64,000 nt of DNA, taken from assembly GCF_009600885.1 (NCBI RefSeq), contig NZ_VCLA01000191.1, positions 1-64,000 on the forward strand, in the 5' to 3' direction. This document shows, in pieces, positions 32,932-42,887 of the stretch. The notes beneath the pieces are model-generated. The model did not search any database. It saw only the letters and a program-made list of their open reading frames with translations, and was not told where the DNA came from. This DNA is from Streptomyces jumonjinensis (GTDB lineage Bacteria > Actinomycetota > Actinomycetes > Streptomycetales > Streptomycetaceae). How positions within the stretch are numbered: position 1 is the stretch's first letter; each line of letters opens with the position of its first letter. The position numbers were made by a program, and so were the translations under genes.

Positions 32932-34125
32932 GTGAACGCGACCGGCGTCCCTGAGACCGACGCGGCCCGTCTGCGGGAGCGTCTGGCCCGTGCTCTCGCC
33001 GGGAGCGGTGTCCCCGGCGGCTGGCGGGAGGCTGTACGGGCCGTGCCCCGGCACCGGTTCGTGCCCGGGTTCTATCTGCCCACTGACGGGCTCGACGGGC
33101 AGGGGCTGACGGTGTGGGAGCCGGTCACCGCCGAGATCGACTACGGCCGGTGGCTGGCCGCCGCGTACTCCGATACGACGCTGATCACACAGTTCGACGG
33201 CGATGAACCGGACTGGAAACGGCCTGCCGTCCGGCACGGCGGGGCACCGACTTCTTCCTCCACCCTGCCCTCCCTGGTGGTCCGCATGTGGGCCGACGCG
33301 GACGTACGGGAAGGGCACACGGTCCTGGAGATCGGCACCGGGACCGGCTATTCGACCGCGCTGCTCCGCGAACGCATCGGCTCGGCCTCGGTGACCTCGG
33401 TCGAGGTCGACGGCCGTCGGCTGGAGCAGGCGGCGAGCGCGCTGTACGAGTGCGGCTACACCCCGACCCTGGCGGTGGCGGACGGGCTGTACGGCTACTG
33501 GCCCGAGGCGCACTTCGACCGCGTCGTGGCCGCCTGCTCGTTCCGCGCCGTCCCGCCCGCGCTGCTCGCGCAGACCCGGCCGGGCGGAAAGATCCTGCTC
33601 ACTCTCTCGGGCTGGCTCTACGGATACGCCCGCGTCCTGCTCACGGTCGCCGGGGACGGCACGGCCCAGGGCCGGCTGCTGGGCGGCACCGTCTCGTTCA
33701 TGTCCGCGCGCACCCACACGGCACCGGCCTTCGGCAACCCCGCCCACTGGGCCGCGGACCTGCCACAGCGCGCCCGGGCGGCCCTGCACGGTCCCGAGTG
33801 GATCACCGCCGCCACCGAGGAGGCGTTCCATCTGCGTTTCCTCGCCCAGTGCGCGGTGCCGGGAGCCCAACTGGCCACGGTCGGCGATGAGGTGCACCTG
33901 ATCGACGCCGTCACCGGCTCCGCCGCCGCTCTCACCCCGCACGACGGCGGCTGGAAGGTGCGCGAGGGCGGGTCGGTCAGATTGTGGGAGCTGATCGAGA
34001 ACGTCCTCAGCGCCTACGACGCGGCGAACCGGCCCGGGCCGGAGACCTTCACCCTGCACATCGGTGACAGCGGCCAGCAGCTGCGGCACCCGCAGCTGCC
34101 CGAGCTGTCGCTGCCCAGGCCCTGA
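32932..34125 (+). CDS. Graspetide-type (ATP-grasp maturase-associated) O-methyltransferase, orphan
   Basis: 397 aa. The core is a protein-isoaspartate-methyltransferase-like Rossmann domain: PTSSSTLPSLVVRMWADADV, the SAM motif VLEIGTGTGYSTALL (about 125-139), LAVADG and RPGGKILLTLSG. The N-terminal VPRHRFVPGFYLP and ITQFDGDE segments are those of methyltransferases that act with ATP-grasp ligases on RiPP precursors. No ATP-grasp gene or typical precursor lies in the window, so this copy is orphaned or serves another substrate. A short proline-rich peptide gene converges on it. Confidence 0.82.
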   Translation: MNATGVPETDAARLRERLARALAGSGVPGGWREAVRAVPRHRFVPGFYLPTDGLDGQGLTVWEPVTAEIDYGRWLAAAYSDTTLITQFDGDEPDWKRPAVRHGGAPTSSSTLPSLVVRMWADADVREGHTVLEIGTGTGYSTALLRERIGSASVTSVEVDGRRLEQAASALYECGYTPTLAVADGLYGYWPEAHFDRVVAACSFRAVPPALLAQTRPGGKILLTLSGWLYGYARVLLTVAGDGTAQGRLLGGTVSFMSARTHTAPAFGNPAHWAADLPQRARAALHGPEWITAATEEAFHLRFLAQCAVPGAQLATVGDEVHLIDAVTGSAAALTPHDGGWKVREGGSVRLWELIENVLSAYDAANRPGPETFTLHIGDSGQQLRHPQLPELSLPRP

Positions 34126-34179
34126 CGCGCCCGCATCGTCCCCGGGCCGGACCGCAGGCGTACCGAGGGGCGGCGGGGG

Positions 34180-34233
34180 TCAGCCTTGAGGTGGAGGCGG
34201 CGGGCGTGGGGCTATGACGAGGACTTCGTACAT
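34180..34233 (-). CDS. 17-residue proline-rich peptide, copy 1
   Basis: MYEVLVIAPRPPPPPQG, ATG at 34233 with AAGGTGGGAG four to seven bases upstream. Residues 6-16 (VIAPRPPPPPQ) are identical to a second peptide at 36229-36288. Over the 11 shared codons the two genes differ at three positions, all synonymous third bases, which indicates selection on the peptide. It is convergent with the methyltransferase and divergent from the HTH-TPR regulator. It has no signal sequence. A signal peptide, RiPP core or regulatory leader are all possible. Too short for standard gene callers. Confidence 0.5.
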   Translation of the reverse strand: MYEVLVIAPRPPPPPQG

Positions 34234-34458
34234 ATGACTCCCACCTTGGTCGTGGACCGGGAAGGGACGGTGGACTCCCAGGACTCCGGCGAGCCACCGC
34301 CTGCATCCAGAGAACTGCCGGAGCCGGTGTGCGCGGGAGGCGAACCAGGGGGGCGAACAACGCACATCCGGTTCCACGCGTCGCCCTCGCGTCCTAGGCT
34401 CGGATCCCGCGCCTGCGGCATCCGCGTCGCAGGACACCGGCTGGCATGAGGGGGCTCG
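34234..34458. other. Divergent region between peptide 1 and the HTH-TPR gene
   Basis: Must carry both promoters. No clear operator was found; GC-rich, with no further gene I can support. Confidence 0.35.
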
Positions 34459-35850
34459 GTGGCGCCCAGGAAGGACCGCCGGGGTGATCCCAACGAGGAT
34501 CTGGCCCGGCTCGTCAAGCAGGCCGGCGCGAGTCACAAATCCCTGGCCGCGCAGATCAACAGGATCGGTGCCGCGGCCGGTGTTCCGCTCAGGTACGAGC
34601 ACACCAGTGTCGCCAGGTGGGTGAATCTCGGAATGATCCCGCGCGGCCGCACGCCCGAGTTCCTGGCCGCTGCGCTGGGCGAACGCCTCGGCAGAGTGGT
34701 GAGCGTGACCGAGATCGGCATGTATAGCCGGTCAGGCGGAAACCCTGACATGGGGTTGGATTTCGCCCGCGACCCCGTCGATGCAATCCGTGTCGCCGCC
34801 ACCTACTGGAGAACCGTGGACCGCTCCCGTCGCCAGGTCATCAGCAACGGCTTCGCCATCGCTGCCTTCGCCACGCCTGTCACCCGCTGGCTGGCCAAAC
34901 CGACCGACGCCCCGACCGCGCATGAAGGAGGCCGGCAGGTCGGCCGTAGCGACCTCGACGAACTGTGGAAGGCCGCGGATGAAGCCCGCCTGTGGGACTC
35001 GCGCTTCGGCGGCGGGAACTGGAAGGCCAGCTCGGTCACCGAATGTCTGCGCCTGAACGCCGCACCGCTGCTGACCGGCACCTACACCGAGACCATCGGG
35101 CGCGAGCTGTTCGCGGCGACCGCCGAGCTCTCCCGGGTCGTGGGCTGGTCAGCGGTCGACACCGGCCACCACGACATCGCCCAGCGCCACTTCGTCCAGG
35201 CCCTGCGCCTGGCGCGGGCCGCGGGCAATGTGGAGAGCGGCTGCTACGTGATGGCCACCATGGCCCTCCAGACCACTCTGCGCGGCTACCCCGAACAAGC
35301 CGCCGACATGGCCGAAGGCGCCTACGAACGCGGTCTCGGACACGCCGCACCACGGGTGCTGGCCTTCGCCAAGCTGACCGAGGCCCGCGCCCACGGGCGT
35401 GCCGGAAACGCCAAGGCCGCCAAGGCCGCGCTCGGCCGGACCGAAGAGCTCCTCGACTCCATCCGGCCAGGCAGCCACGACCCTGAGCAGCTCGCCTACA
35501 TGACCCACGCCCGGCTCGCCGCCGACGCCACCGAAGTACACCGCGACCTCAACGACCCCAAGGGCGCCTTCACCTGGAACGAGCTTGCCGAGCCCATGCC
35601 CGCAGACCACTTCACCCGCGCCACCGGCATCCGCATGGCGGTCCTGGCCACCAGCCACCTCCAAAACCGCGACCTCGAACGCGGCCTCACCGCCGCAAAC
35701 ACCTCACTGCGCATCCTCAGCAACGTCCGCTCCAGCCGCGCCCACAGCTACCTCCACGAGGCCGCCCGCGCCCTCACCCCGTGGAAAGGACAGCCCGAGG
35801 TGGCCGACCTCATCCACCGCACACGCACCGAGCTGCCCGCCGCAGCCTGA
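34459..35850 (+). CDS. HTH-TPR regulator (NsdA-like)
   Basis: 463 aa; GTG at 34459 with GAGGGGG upstream. Residues 1-90 (DLARLVKQAGASHKSLAAQINRIGAAAGVPLRYEHTSVARWVNLGMIPRGRTPEFLAAALGERLGRVV) form the DNA-binding-type domain seen in NsdA-like Streptomyces proteins. About 200-460 is all-helical and TPR-like, with a ladder of A-rich helices (AQRHFVQALRLARAAGN, AADMAEGAYERGLG, AKAAKAALGRTEELL). Members repress development and antibiotic production. HTH plus TPR is also the architecture of peptide-binding RRNPP regulators, which matters because short peptide genes lie on both sides. Confidence 0.82.
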   Translation: MAPRKDRRGDPNEDLARLVKQAGASHKSLAAQINRIGAAAGVPLRYEHTSVARWVNLGMIPRGRTPEFLAAALGERLGRVVSVTEIGMYSRSGGNPDMGLDFARDPVDAIRVAATYWRTVDRSRRQVISNGFAIAAFATPVTRWLAKPTDAPTAHEGGRQVGRSDLDELWKAADEARLWDSRFGGGNWKASSVTECLRLNAAPLLTGTYTETIGRELFAATAELSRVVGWSAVDTGHHDIAQRHFVQALRLARAAGNVESGCYVMATMALQTTLRGYPEQAADMAEGAYERGLGHAAPRVLAFAKLTEARAHGRAGNAKAAKAALGRTEELLDSIRPGSHDPEQLAYMTHARLAADATEVHRDLNDPKGAFTWNELAEPMPADHFTRATGIRMAVLATSHLQNRDLERGLTAANTSLRILSNVRSSRAHSYLHEAARALTPWKGQPEVADLIHRTRTELPAAA

Positions 35851-36336
35851 TGCTGCGGAAGACCGTTAGGTGGATCACACCGCACGGCGGGTGTCCGTGA
35901 CCGTTGGCACGCCGAAGCCTGGCCGTACGGTACTCCCGGGCGGCCAGGCGATAGCGAGTACCTGAGACACCTCCAGGTTGAGACAGGTTGACGGCTGCTC
36001 GTCACACCCATCGCGTACAGCGGTACGGCGGAAATGAGTCCGTCCTGGTGACACGGCCCTGGCCGAAGGGCCGTACTCTCCAGCAGACCGGTGACGTCAC
36101 CACGCCGGCCCATGCGCGGGCCCCGGGGAGCTGGGTGTCGAGGAAGGCGGGGGCCTGCATGACCGTGGGGTCTGCCCAGGCCCTGATATGCGCGCATCGC
36201 CCCCGGGTCGTACCGCGACAGGCGCGGGTCAGACCTGAGGTGGAGGCGGCGGGCGCGGAGCTATGACGAATGTCTGAGTGGGTGTCATCCCCGGCGGCGA
36301 TGATCTGCGGGGGCGGGCGCACATACGGTCCAGGGC
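35851..36336. other. 486-bp region holding only peptide copy 2
   Basis: Apart from the short peptide gene at 36229-36288 and its downstream element at 36193-36216, I see no gene. A direct repeat CAGGTTGA (near 35970 and 35984) is the only other local feature. Confidence 0.4.
36229..36288 (-). CDS. 19-residue proline-rich peptide, copy 2
   Basis: MTPTQTFVIAPRPPPPPQV from the ATG at 36288; the upstream site (CCGGGG) is weak. Shares VIAPRPPPPPQ with peptide 1 and the same synonymous-only pattern of change, including a conserved rare ATA isoleucine codon. Convergent with the HTH-TPR regulator and divergent from the secreted esterase. Five consecutive prolines would need EF-P for efficient translation, so a stalling leader is an alternative to a signalling peptide. 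Confidence 0.45.
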   Translation of the reverse strand: MTPTQTFVIAPRPPPPPQV

Positions 36337-37539
36337 ATGACCAGACTCCGTCGCAGCACCATCGCCGCACTGCTCGCGCTGACCCTGCCGTTGCCGCTCG
36401 CGGGGGCGGCGTCCGCCGCCGTCCCGTCCGGGGCGCCGGTGGCCGCCGCCGTCTCCGTCTCCGTCTCCGCCGGGATGGAGCTGCCGCGTCCCACCGGGCC
36501 GTACGCCGTGGGGCTGACCACGCTCCCGATGACCGACGCCGGCCGGGTGGACCACTGGGTGCCCGCCTCGGGGGCGCGGCAGCTGATGGTGTCGCTGCAC
36601 TACCCGGCGCGGGCGGGGAGCGGCGCCCCCGCCAAGAGGTATATGAGCGCCGAGGAGGCCCGGCTGCTGCTGGAGCGGAACGGTGCCGGGATGACGTTCC
36701 CGGCCGGCTCGGCGAAGAAGCTGAGTAAGACCCGGACGTACGCGCGGGAGGACGCCCGGCCCAAGGGCGGGAAGTTCCCGCTGGTGGTGCTGTCGCCCGG
36801 GTTCACCATGTCCCGGATGACGCTGACGCTCCTGGCGGAGGAGCTGGCGAGCAAGGGGTATGTCGTCGCCACCGTCGACCACGCGTACGAGTCCCTGGCC
36901 ACCGCCTTCCCCGGCCGGGGCGTGCTGGACTGTGTGGCCTGCGACAAGGCCGAGTCGGGAGAAGTGCCGTTCTCCACCGTGCCCAAGGGGCGTTCGAAGG
37001 ATGTCTCCTTCGTCCTCGACGAGCTGACCGGGCCTGATCCGGCTTGGCGGTACGCGAAGACGATCGACCGCAAGCGGATCGGCATGGCCGGGCACTCCAT
37101 CGGCGGGAACAGCGCGTCCCGCACCATGGCCGACGACCGGCGGGTGAAGGCCGGGATCAACATGGACGGCACTTTCTTCGCCCCCGTGCCCAAGAAGGGG
37201 CTCGACGGGCGGCCGTTCATGATGCTGGGCGCGGCCGACAGCGTGCCCGGCAGCCCGGACGCGAGCTGGGGCAAGGCGTGGAAGCGTCTCGACGGCTGGA
37301 AGCGGTGGATCACGGTCAACGGCAGCGATCACGGCAGCTTCACGGACGCGCCCGTCCTGCTGGAGCAGCTGCTGGGCGCACCACAGGAGCCCGCGCTCTC
37401 CGCCGAGCGGGCCGCCGGGATCACCCGGGGGTATGTCTCGGCCTTCTTCGACCGGCATCTGAAGGGAATCCCGCAGCGGCTGCTCAACGGGCCGACCCCG
37501 GGGAACCCGGAGGTCGTCTTCCACCGGCCCGCCGGGTAG
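36337..37539 (+). CDS. Secreted alpha/beta-hydrolase (PAF-acetylhydrolase/lipase-like)
   Basis: 400 aa. A basic start (MTRLRRST) and hydrophobic core ending AGAASA form a Sec signal peptide. The nucleophile elbow is GHSIGGN (Ser about 253), the likely catalytic His lies in GSDHGSF, and FPLVVLSPGF is the oxyanion-loop strand. The layout matches the platelet-activating-factor acetylhydrolase/dienelactone-hydrolase-like group of secreted Streptomyces esterases. Substrate unknown. Confidence 0.85.
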   Translation: MTRLRRSTIAALLALTLPLPLAGAASAAVPSGAPVAAAVSVSVSAGMELPRPTGPYAVGLTTLPMTDAGRVDHWVPASGARQLMVSLHYPARAGSGAPAKRYMSAEEARLLLERNGAGMTFPAGSAKKLSKTRTYAREDARPKGGKFPLVVLSPGFTMSRMTLTLLAEELASKGYVVATVDHAYESLATAFPGRGVLDCVACDKAESGEVPFSTVPKGRSKDVSFVLDELTGPDPAWRYAKTIDRKRIGMAGHSIGGNSASRTMADDRRVKAGINMDGTFFAPVPKKGLDGRPFMMLGAADSVPGSPDASWGKAWKRLDGWKRWITVNGSDHGSFTDAPVLLEQLLGAPQEPALSAERAAGITRGYVSAFFDRHLKGIPQRLLNGPTPGNPEVVFHRPAG

Positions 37540-37678
37540 GCGGCCCGGCCCGGGGACGGCAGTAGGCGGTCCGCCGGACGCCGTGAATCCGTCCCATGGA
37601 GCGGCGTCCGGGCCGCGCCGTGGTGCCGGAGGCACCTCCTCCCGCGCCATGGTGCCGGAGGCGCCTCCTGATACGGCC

Positions 37679-37711
37679 GAAGGGGCCGGGGGCTCAGCCC
37701 CCGGCCCCTTC
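37679..37711. terminator. Strong bidirectional terminator
   Basis: GAAGGGGCCGGGGGC and GCCCCCGGCCCCTTC form a perfect 15-bp stem around TCA between the convergent esterase and cutC genes. Two copies of GGTGCCGGAGGC[A/G]CCTCC (37620 and 37650) precede it. Confidence 0.85.
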
Positions 37712-37752
37712 GCGCATCCAAAGGAACCCTGCCGCCCCCGGCGACAGCCGGA

Positions 37753-38451
37753 CTACGCGTCCAGCACCCGGCGCCACTCCCTGACCGCCTCCGCGTCCAC
37801 CGGCCCCGCCCAGCCCTTCGGCCGTGCCGCGCCGCCGATGTGGAAGCCGTCGATCCCCGCGCCGAGCAGCACCGGGACATGGTCCAGCCGCAGTCCCCCG
37901 CCGACCAGGATCTGCGTCCGGTACCCCGGCTGCCCCTTGCGCTCCGCCTCCGCGAGCAGGGTCGGCAGGCCCTCGTCCACACCGGACGCCGCCCCCGCCG
38001 TGAGGAAGGTGTCGAGGCCCGGCAGCTCCGCCAGGTGCTTGCGCAGCTCGTCCCGGTCGGCCGCGCGGTCGATCGCCCGGTGGAACGTCCAGGAGCAGCC
38101 CTGGATCTCGGCCACCAGCCGCTCCACGGTCACCAGGTCCGGGTTCCCGTCCGCGTCCAGGAAGCCGAAGACGAACTCCTCCGCGCCCTCCGCCCGCAGC
38201 TCCCCGGCGACGCGTACCAGCGCCTCCACATCGTCATGCGTACCGGCCGAGAATCCATCGGTCAGCCGGAGCATCACCCGCAGCGGGATGTCCACCGCCG
38301 CCCGGATCCGGCCGAACGTCTCCCGCGACGGCGTCAGCCCGTCCGCCGCCATGTCCGTGACCAGCTCCAGCCGGTCCGCGCCTCCGGACCGCGCCGCGAT
38401 CGCGTCCGCCGCGTCCAGGGCGATCACCTCCAGGACCGCACGGTTGCTCAT
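37753..38451 (-). CDS. cutC: CutC family protein (copper homeostasis)
   Basis: 232 aa from the ATG at 38451 (AGGAGG 11 bases upstream). A TIM-barrel with the family motifs AVLEVIALDAADAIAARSGGADRLELV, FVFGFLDADG, TFHRAIDRA, FLTAGAASG and ILVGGGL. CutC was named for copper tolerance, though its biochemistry is unsettled. Here it is divergent from a copper ATPase and shares a control region with two CsoR-type palindromes, which supports a copper link in this organism. Confidence 0.92.
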   Translation of the reverse strand: MSNRAVLEVIALDAADAIAARSGGADRLELVTDMAADGLTPSRETFGRIRAAVDIPLRVMLRLTDGFSAGTHDDVEALVRVAGELRAEGAEEFVFGFLDADGNPDLVTVERLVAEIQGCSWTFHRAIDRAADRDELRKHLAELPGLDTFLTAGAASGVDEGLPTLLAEAERKGQPGYRTQILVGGGLRLDHVPVLLGAGIDGFHIGGAARPKGWAGPVDAEAVREWRRVLDA

Positions 38452-38580
38452 GGGAACCCAATCCTCCTGGGAGACGAACTGCTGCATCAATAGGTCTAGT
38501 CCAATGCCAAGCCTAGTGCGCACGCTCTGCGAGCGCAGCAGCGCCCAGGAGATCCGGAACCTCGCCCGCACTTGCTTTCC

Positions 38581-38597
38581 ATACCTAGAGGGGGTAT
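38581..38597. promoter_or_regulatory. CsoR-type operator, box 1
   Basis: ATACCTAGAGGGGGTAT: 5-bp arms ATACC/GGTAT with a GC-rich centre, matching the shape of operators bound by copper-sensing CsoR repressors. It lies nearer the cutC side. Confidence 0.75.
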
Positions 38598-38614
38598 ACA
38601 TGAACTCGGAAGGG

Positions 38615-38631
38615 ATACCCCCCAGGGGTAT
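38615..38631. promoter_or_regulatory. CsoR-type operator, box 2
   Basis: ATACCCCCCAGGGGTAT: same 17-bp geometry as box 1, with centres 34 bp apart. It ends 23 bases before the copA start, where binding would block the copA promoter or its start site. Confidence 0.8.
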
Positions 38632-38654
38632 AAATCACGGGACAGGGAGGAACC

Positions 38655-40919
<2,265 letters not shown>

Positions 40920-40935
40920 AGATTCCTCCCCAGAC

Positions 40936-40971
40936 GCGGGGGTCCGGGTGGTCAGCCACCCGGGCCCCCGC
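40936..40971 (+). terminator. Very strong hairpin after copA
   Basis: A 16-bp stem (one G-T pair) starting GCGGGGG and a TCAG loop, 17 bases past the copA stop; can also serve the convergent small gene. Confidence 0.85.
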
Positions 40972-40999
40972 GGTCGTACGTATGGGGGAAACCAGCCGG

Positions 41000-41320
41000 T
41001 CAGCCGCCCAGGCCCCCGCTGCCGAAGGCCCCGCCGCCGACGTTCGGGCCGTGGTCCGGCCGGGACTCGCGGCCCTTTCCGGTGCTGTGGCTGCTGTGGG
41101 TGTGCATGTTGTAGGGAAGGAGCCGGTCGGCGCCCTCGGGCGGGAAGGCGTCCACGTCCGCCTCCCGGATCTCCTCAAGGTGCTCCCGGTGGTCGGGAAC
41201 CTCGGGCTGCTCATCGGGGCGCGGTGGTTCGTACTTCTCCCGGCGGATGGCGTCCCACCACATGGACGCGGTGAGCAGAACCACCAGGAGAACGCCTATG
41301 ACGATGATCACTGTGACCAT
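41000..41320 (-). CDS. Small single-span membrane protein with His-rich tail
   Basis: 106 aa from the ATG at 41320. One hydrophobic helix at 3-20 (VIIVIGVLLVVLLTASMW) is followed by a charged cytosolic or surface domain (RREKYEPPRPDEQPEVPDHREHLEEIREADVDAFPPEGADRLLPYN) and MHTHSSHSTG. The Met/His cluster could bind metal, and the gene is next to copA, but that link is speculative. No family recognised. Confidence 0.65.
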   Translation of the reverse strand: MVTVIIVIGVLLVVLLTASMWWDAIRREKYEPPRPDEQPEVPDHREHLEEIREADVDAFPPEGADRLLPYNMHTHSSHSTGKGRESRPDHGPNVGGGAFGSGGLGG

Positions 41321-41511
41321 GGTGTCTGCCTCCGTCGAACTGGGTGGCACACATTCTCTGACCCCAGTGTGAACCTTTTTCTCCCGTTTCACCCCGATAA
41401 AGAGGGCCGAAAGGGGGCCGAAAGTGGCTCCCTCCCACCGCCGGGCCGCCAGACCGCCGGCCGCCCACGCCACCGGGCCGCCGCGGAATCCGGACGGCCT
41501 AGAGTCGGCGT

Positions 41512-42171
41512 ATGAGCCCGGACCTCAGCCAGCGGTGGTCGCACGCCCTGCTCGCCGCACGCGGCAGCGGCGCGGACGGACCCGATCCGCTCCCCTACGC
41601 CGAGAACCTCCTCGCCCGCTGGGCCGAGCCCCAGCGCCGCTATCACACCGTCGCCCACCTCACCGCGGTGCTCGACCACGTCGACGCCCTCGCCGCCCAT
41701 GCGGCCGACCCCGATCTCGTACGCCTCGCCGCCTGGTTCCACGACGCCGTCTACCTCCCCGACCGCTCGGAGAACGAGGAGCGCTCGGCCCGGCTCGCCG
41801 AGCGGGCGCTCCCCGAAGCCGGGCTCTCCCCCGAGGCCGCCGGGGAGGTCGCCCGGCTGGTCCGGCTCACCCTCACCCACGACCCCGGGGAGTCCGACGC
41901 CAACGGCGCGGTGCTCTGCGACGCGGACCTCGCGATCCTCGCCTCGGAACCTGCGGCGTACGAGGCGTACACGGCCGCCGTACGGGAGGAGTACGCCTTC
42001 GTGCCCGACGACGCCTTCCGCACCGGCCGCGCCGCCGTGCTCCACGGGCTCCTCGCGCTGCCGAGGCTCTTCCACACCCCGTACGGACGGCGGGAGTGGG
42101 AGGAGCCGGCCCGCCGCAATCTGACGGCGGAGCTGGCACGGCTCACCCAGGATCCGGGGCTCAGGCCCTAA
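41512..42171 (+). CDS. HD-domain phosphohydrolase
   Basis: 219 aa. YAENLLARWAEPQRRYHTVAHLTAVLDHVD supplies the first metal His, AAWFHDAVY is the HD dyad, and LTHDP plus LCDADLAIL are the remaining metal ligands. This is the family of predicted metal-dependent HD hydrolases related to nucleotide 5'-phosphatases; substrate unknown. Ten bases upstream of the next gene on the same strand, so probably an operon. Confidence 0.86.
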   Translation: MSPDLSQRWSHALLAARGSGADGPDPLPYAENLLARWAEPQRRYHTVAHLTAVLDHVDALAAHAADPDLVRLAAWFHDAVYLPDRSENEERSARLAERALPEAGLSPEAAGEVARLVRLTLTHDPGESDANGAVLCDADLAILASEPAAYEAYTAAVREEYAFVPDDAFRTGRAAVLHGLLALPRLFHTPYGRREWEEPARRNLTAELARLTQDPGLRP

Positions 42172-42181
42172 AGTCCCCGCC

Positions 42182-42619
42182 ATGAGCGAGAAAACGGCGG
42201 ACGCGTCCGTACCGGCCGTGGAGTCCCTCCTCTTCTGGGTCGACGCCAACGAGCAGGACGCCGGGGAAACCGCGCTGGACGGCGCACGGGCCCTGTTCAG
42301 CCGGGACGGCGGCTCCATACTGCGGTCGGTGCCACTCGGGCCGCTGCGCAGAAATCTCGCGGACACGGTGGACGCGCTCCAGCAGGTGTTCGCGGAGATC
42401 GCCGAGCGCGGGGGCACGCTGCCGCTGGCGGAGGCGCAGCTGTGGTTCCAGGTGACGTCGAGCGGGGGCGTCCAGCTGATCGGCGGCGGCCAGGTGCAGG
42501 GGGCCAGGGGGCTGACGCTGACCTTCCGGCGGCCGAGGGACGACCGAATGGACTCCGGAGGCAGGATCGGGCATGGGCATGGGCCGCGGCAGGGCGGGCC
42601 GGGCTGGACCGGCGGCTGA
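42182..42619 (+). CDS. Trypsin-co-occurring-domain-like protein
   Basis: 145 aa. LGPLRRNLADTVDALQQVFAEIAERGG then LPLAEAQLWFQVTSSGGVQLIGGGQVQGARGLTLTFRRP is a helix followed by a beta-meander, similar in pattern to the trypco/CU044_2847 small domains found beside trypsin-like proteases in actinobacteria; assignment is tentative. The C-terminus (HGHGPRQGGPGWTGG) is low-complexity and its stop codon begins a 17-bp tandem repeat. Confidence 0.6.
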   Translation: MSEKTADASVPAVESLLFWVDANEQDAGETALDGARALFSRDGGSILRSVPLGPLRRNLADTVDALQQVFAEIAERGGTLPLAEAQLWFQVTSSGGVQLIGGGQVQGARGLTLTFRRPRDDRMDSGGRIGHGHGPRQGGPGWTGG

Positions 42620-42690
42620 GCGGGGCCGACGGCCGAGCGGGGCCGACGGCCGAGCGGGGCCGACGGCCGAGCGGGGCCGAGGGCTGAGCC
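42618..42690. repeat. 17-bp tandem repeat beginning at a stop codon
   Basis: GAGCGGGGCCGACGGCC repeats exactly at 42618, 42635 and 42652, then decays (42669 onward). The first unit overlaps the TGA of the upstream gene. A diverged GC-rich array continues toward 42820 before the MFS gene. Confidence 0.85.
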
Positions 42691-42887
42691 AGACCGAGGG
42701 CTGAGCGGGCCGCGGGCCGAACTGAGCCGGGCCGGACCGGCAGCTGAGCCGGATCGAGGGCCGGGCCGGACCGGCAGCCGGACCAGCAGCCGAGTCGAGC
42801 CGGACCGAGCCGGACCGAGCTCTGAACAGGGCGAATCACACACCGTTCCCGGGAATGCCCGGCGCGACCCCCACGGTTAGCCACGTC

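Noticed and set aside
29400..36300. Integrated element (prophage or ICE)
   Set aside because: Composition shift and accessory genes are present, but no integrase, excisionase, attachment repeats or tRNA gene was found.
32932..36336. Complete graspetide biosynthetic cluster
   Set aside because: Only the methyltransferase is present; no ATP-grasp ligase, and the short peptides lack acidic ring-forming residues.
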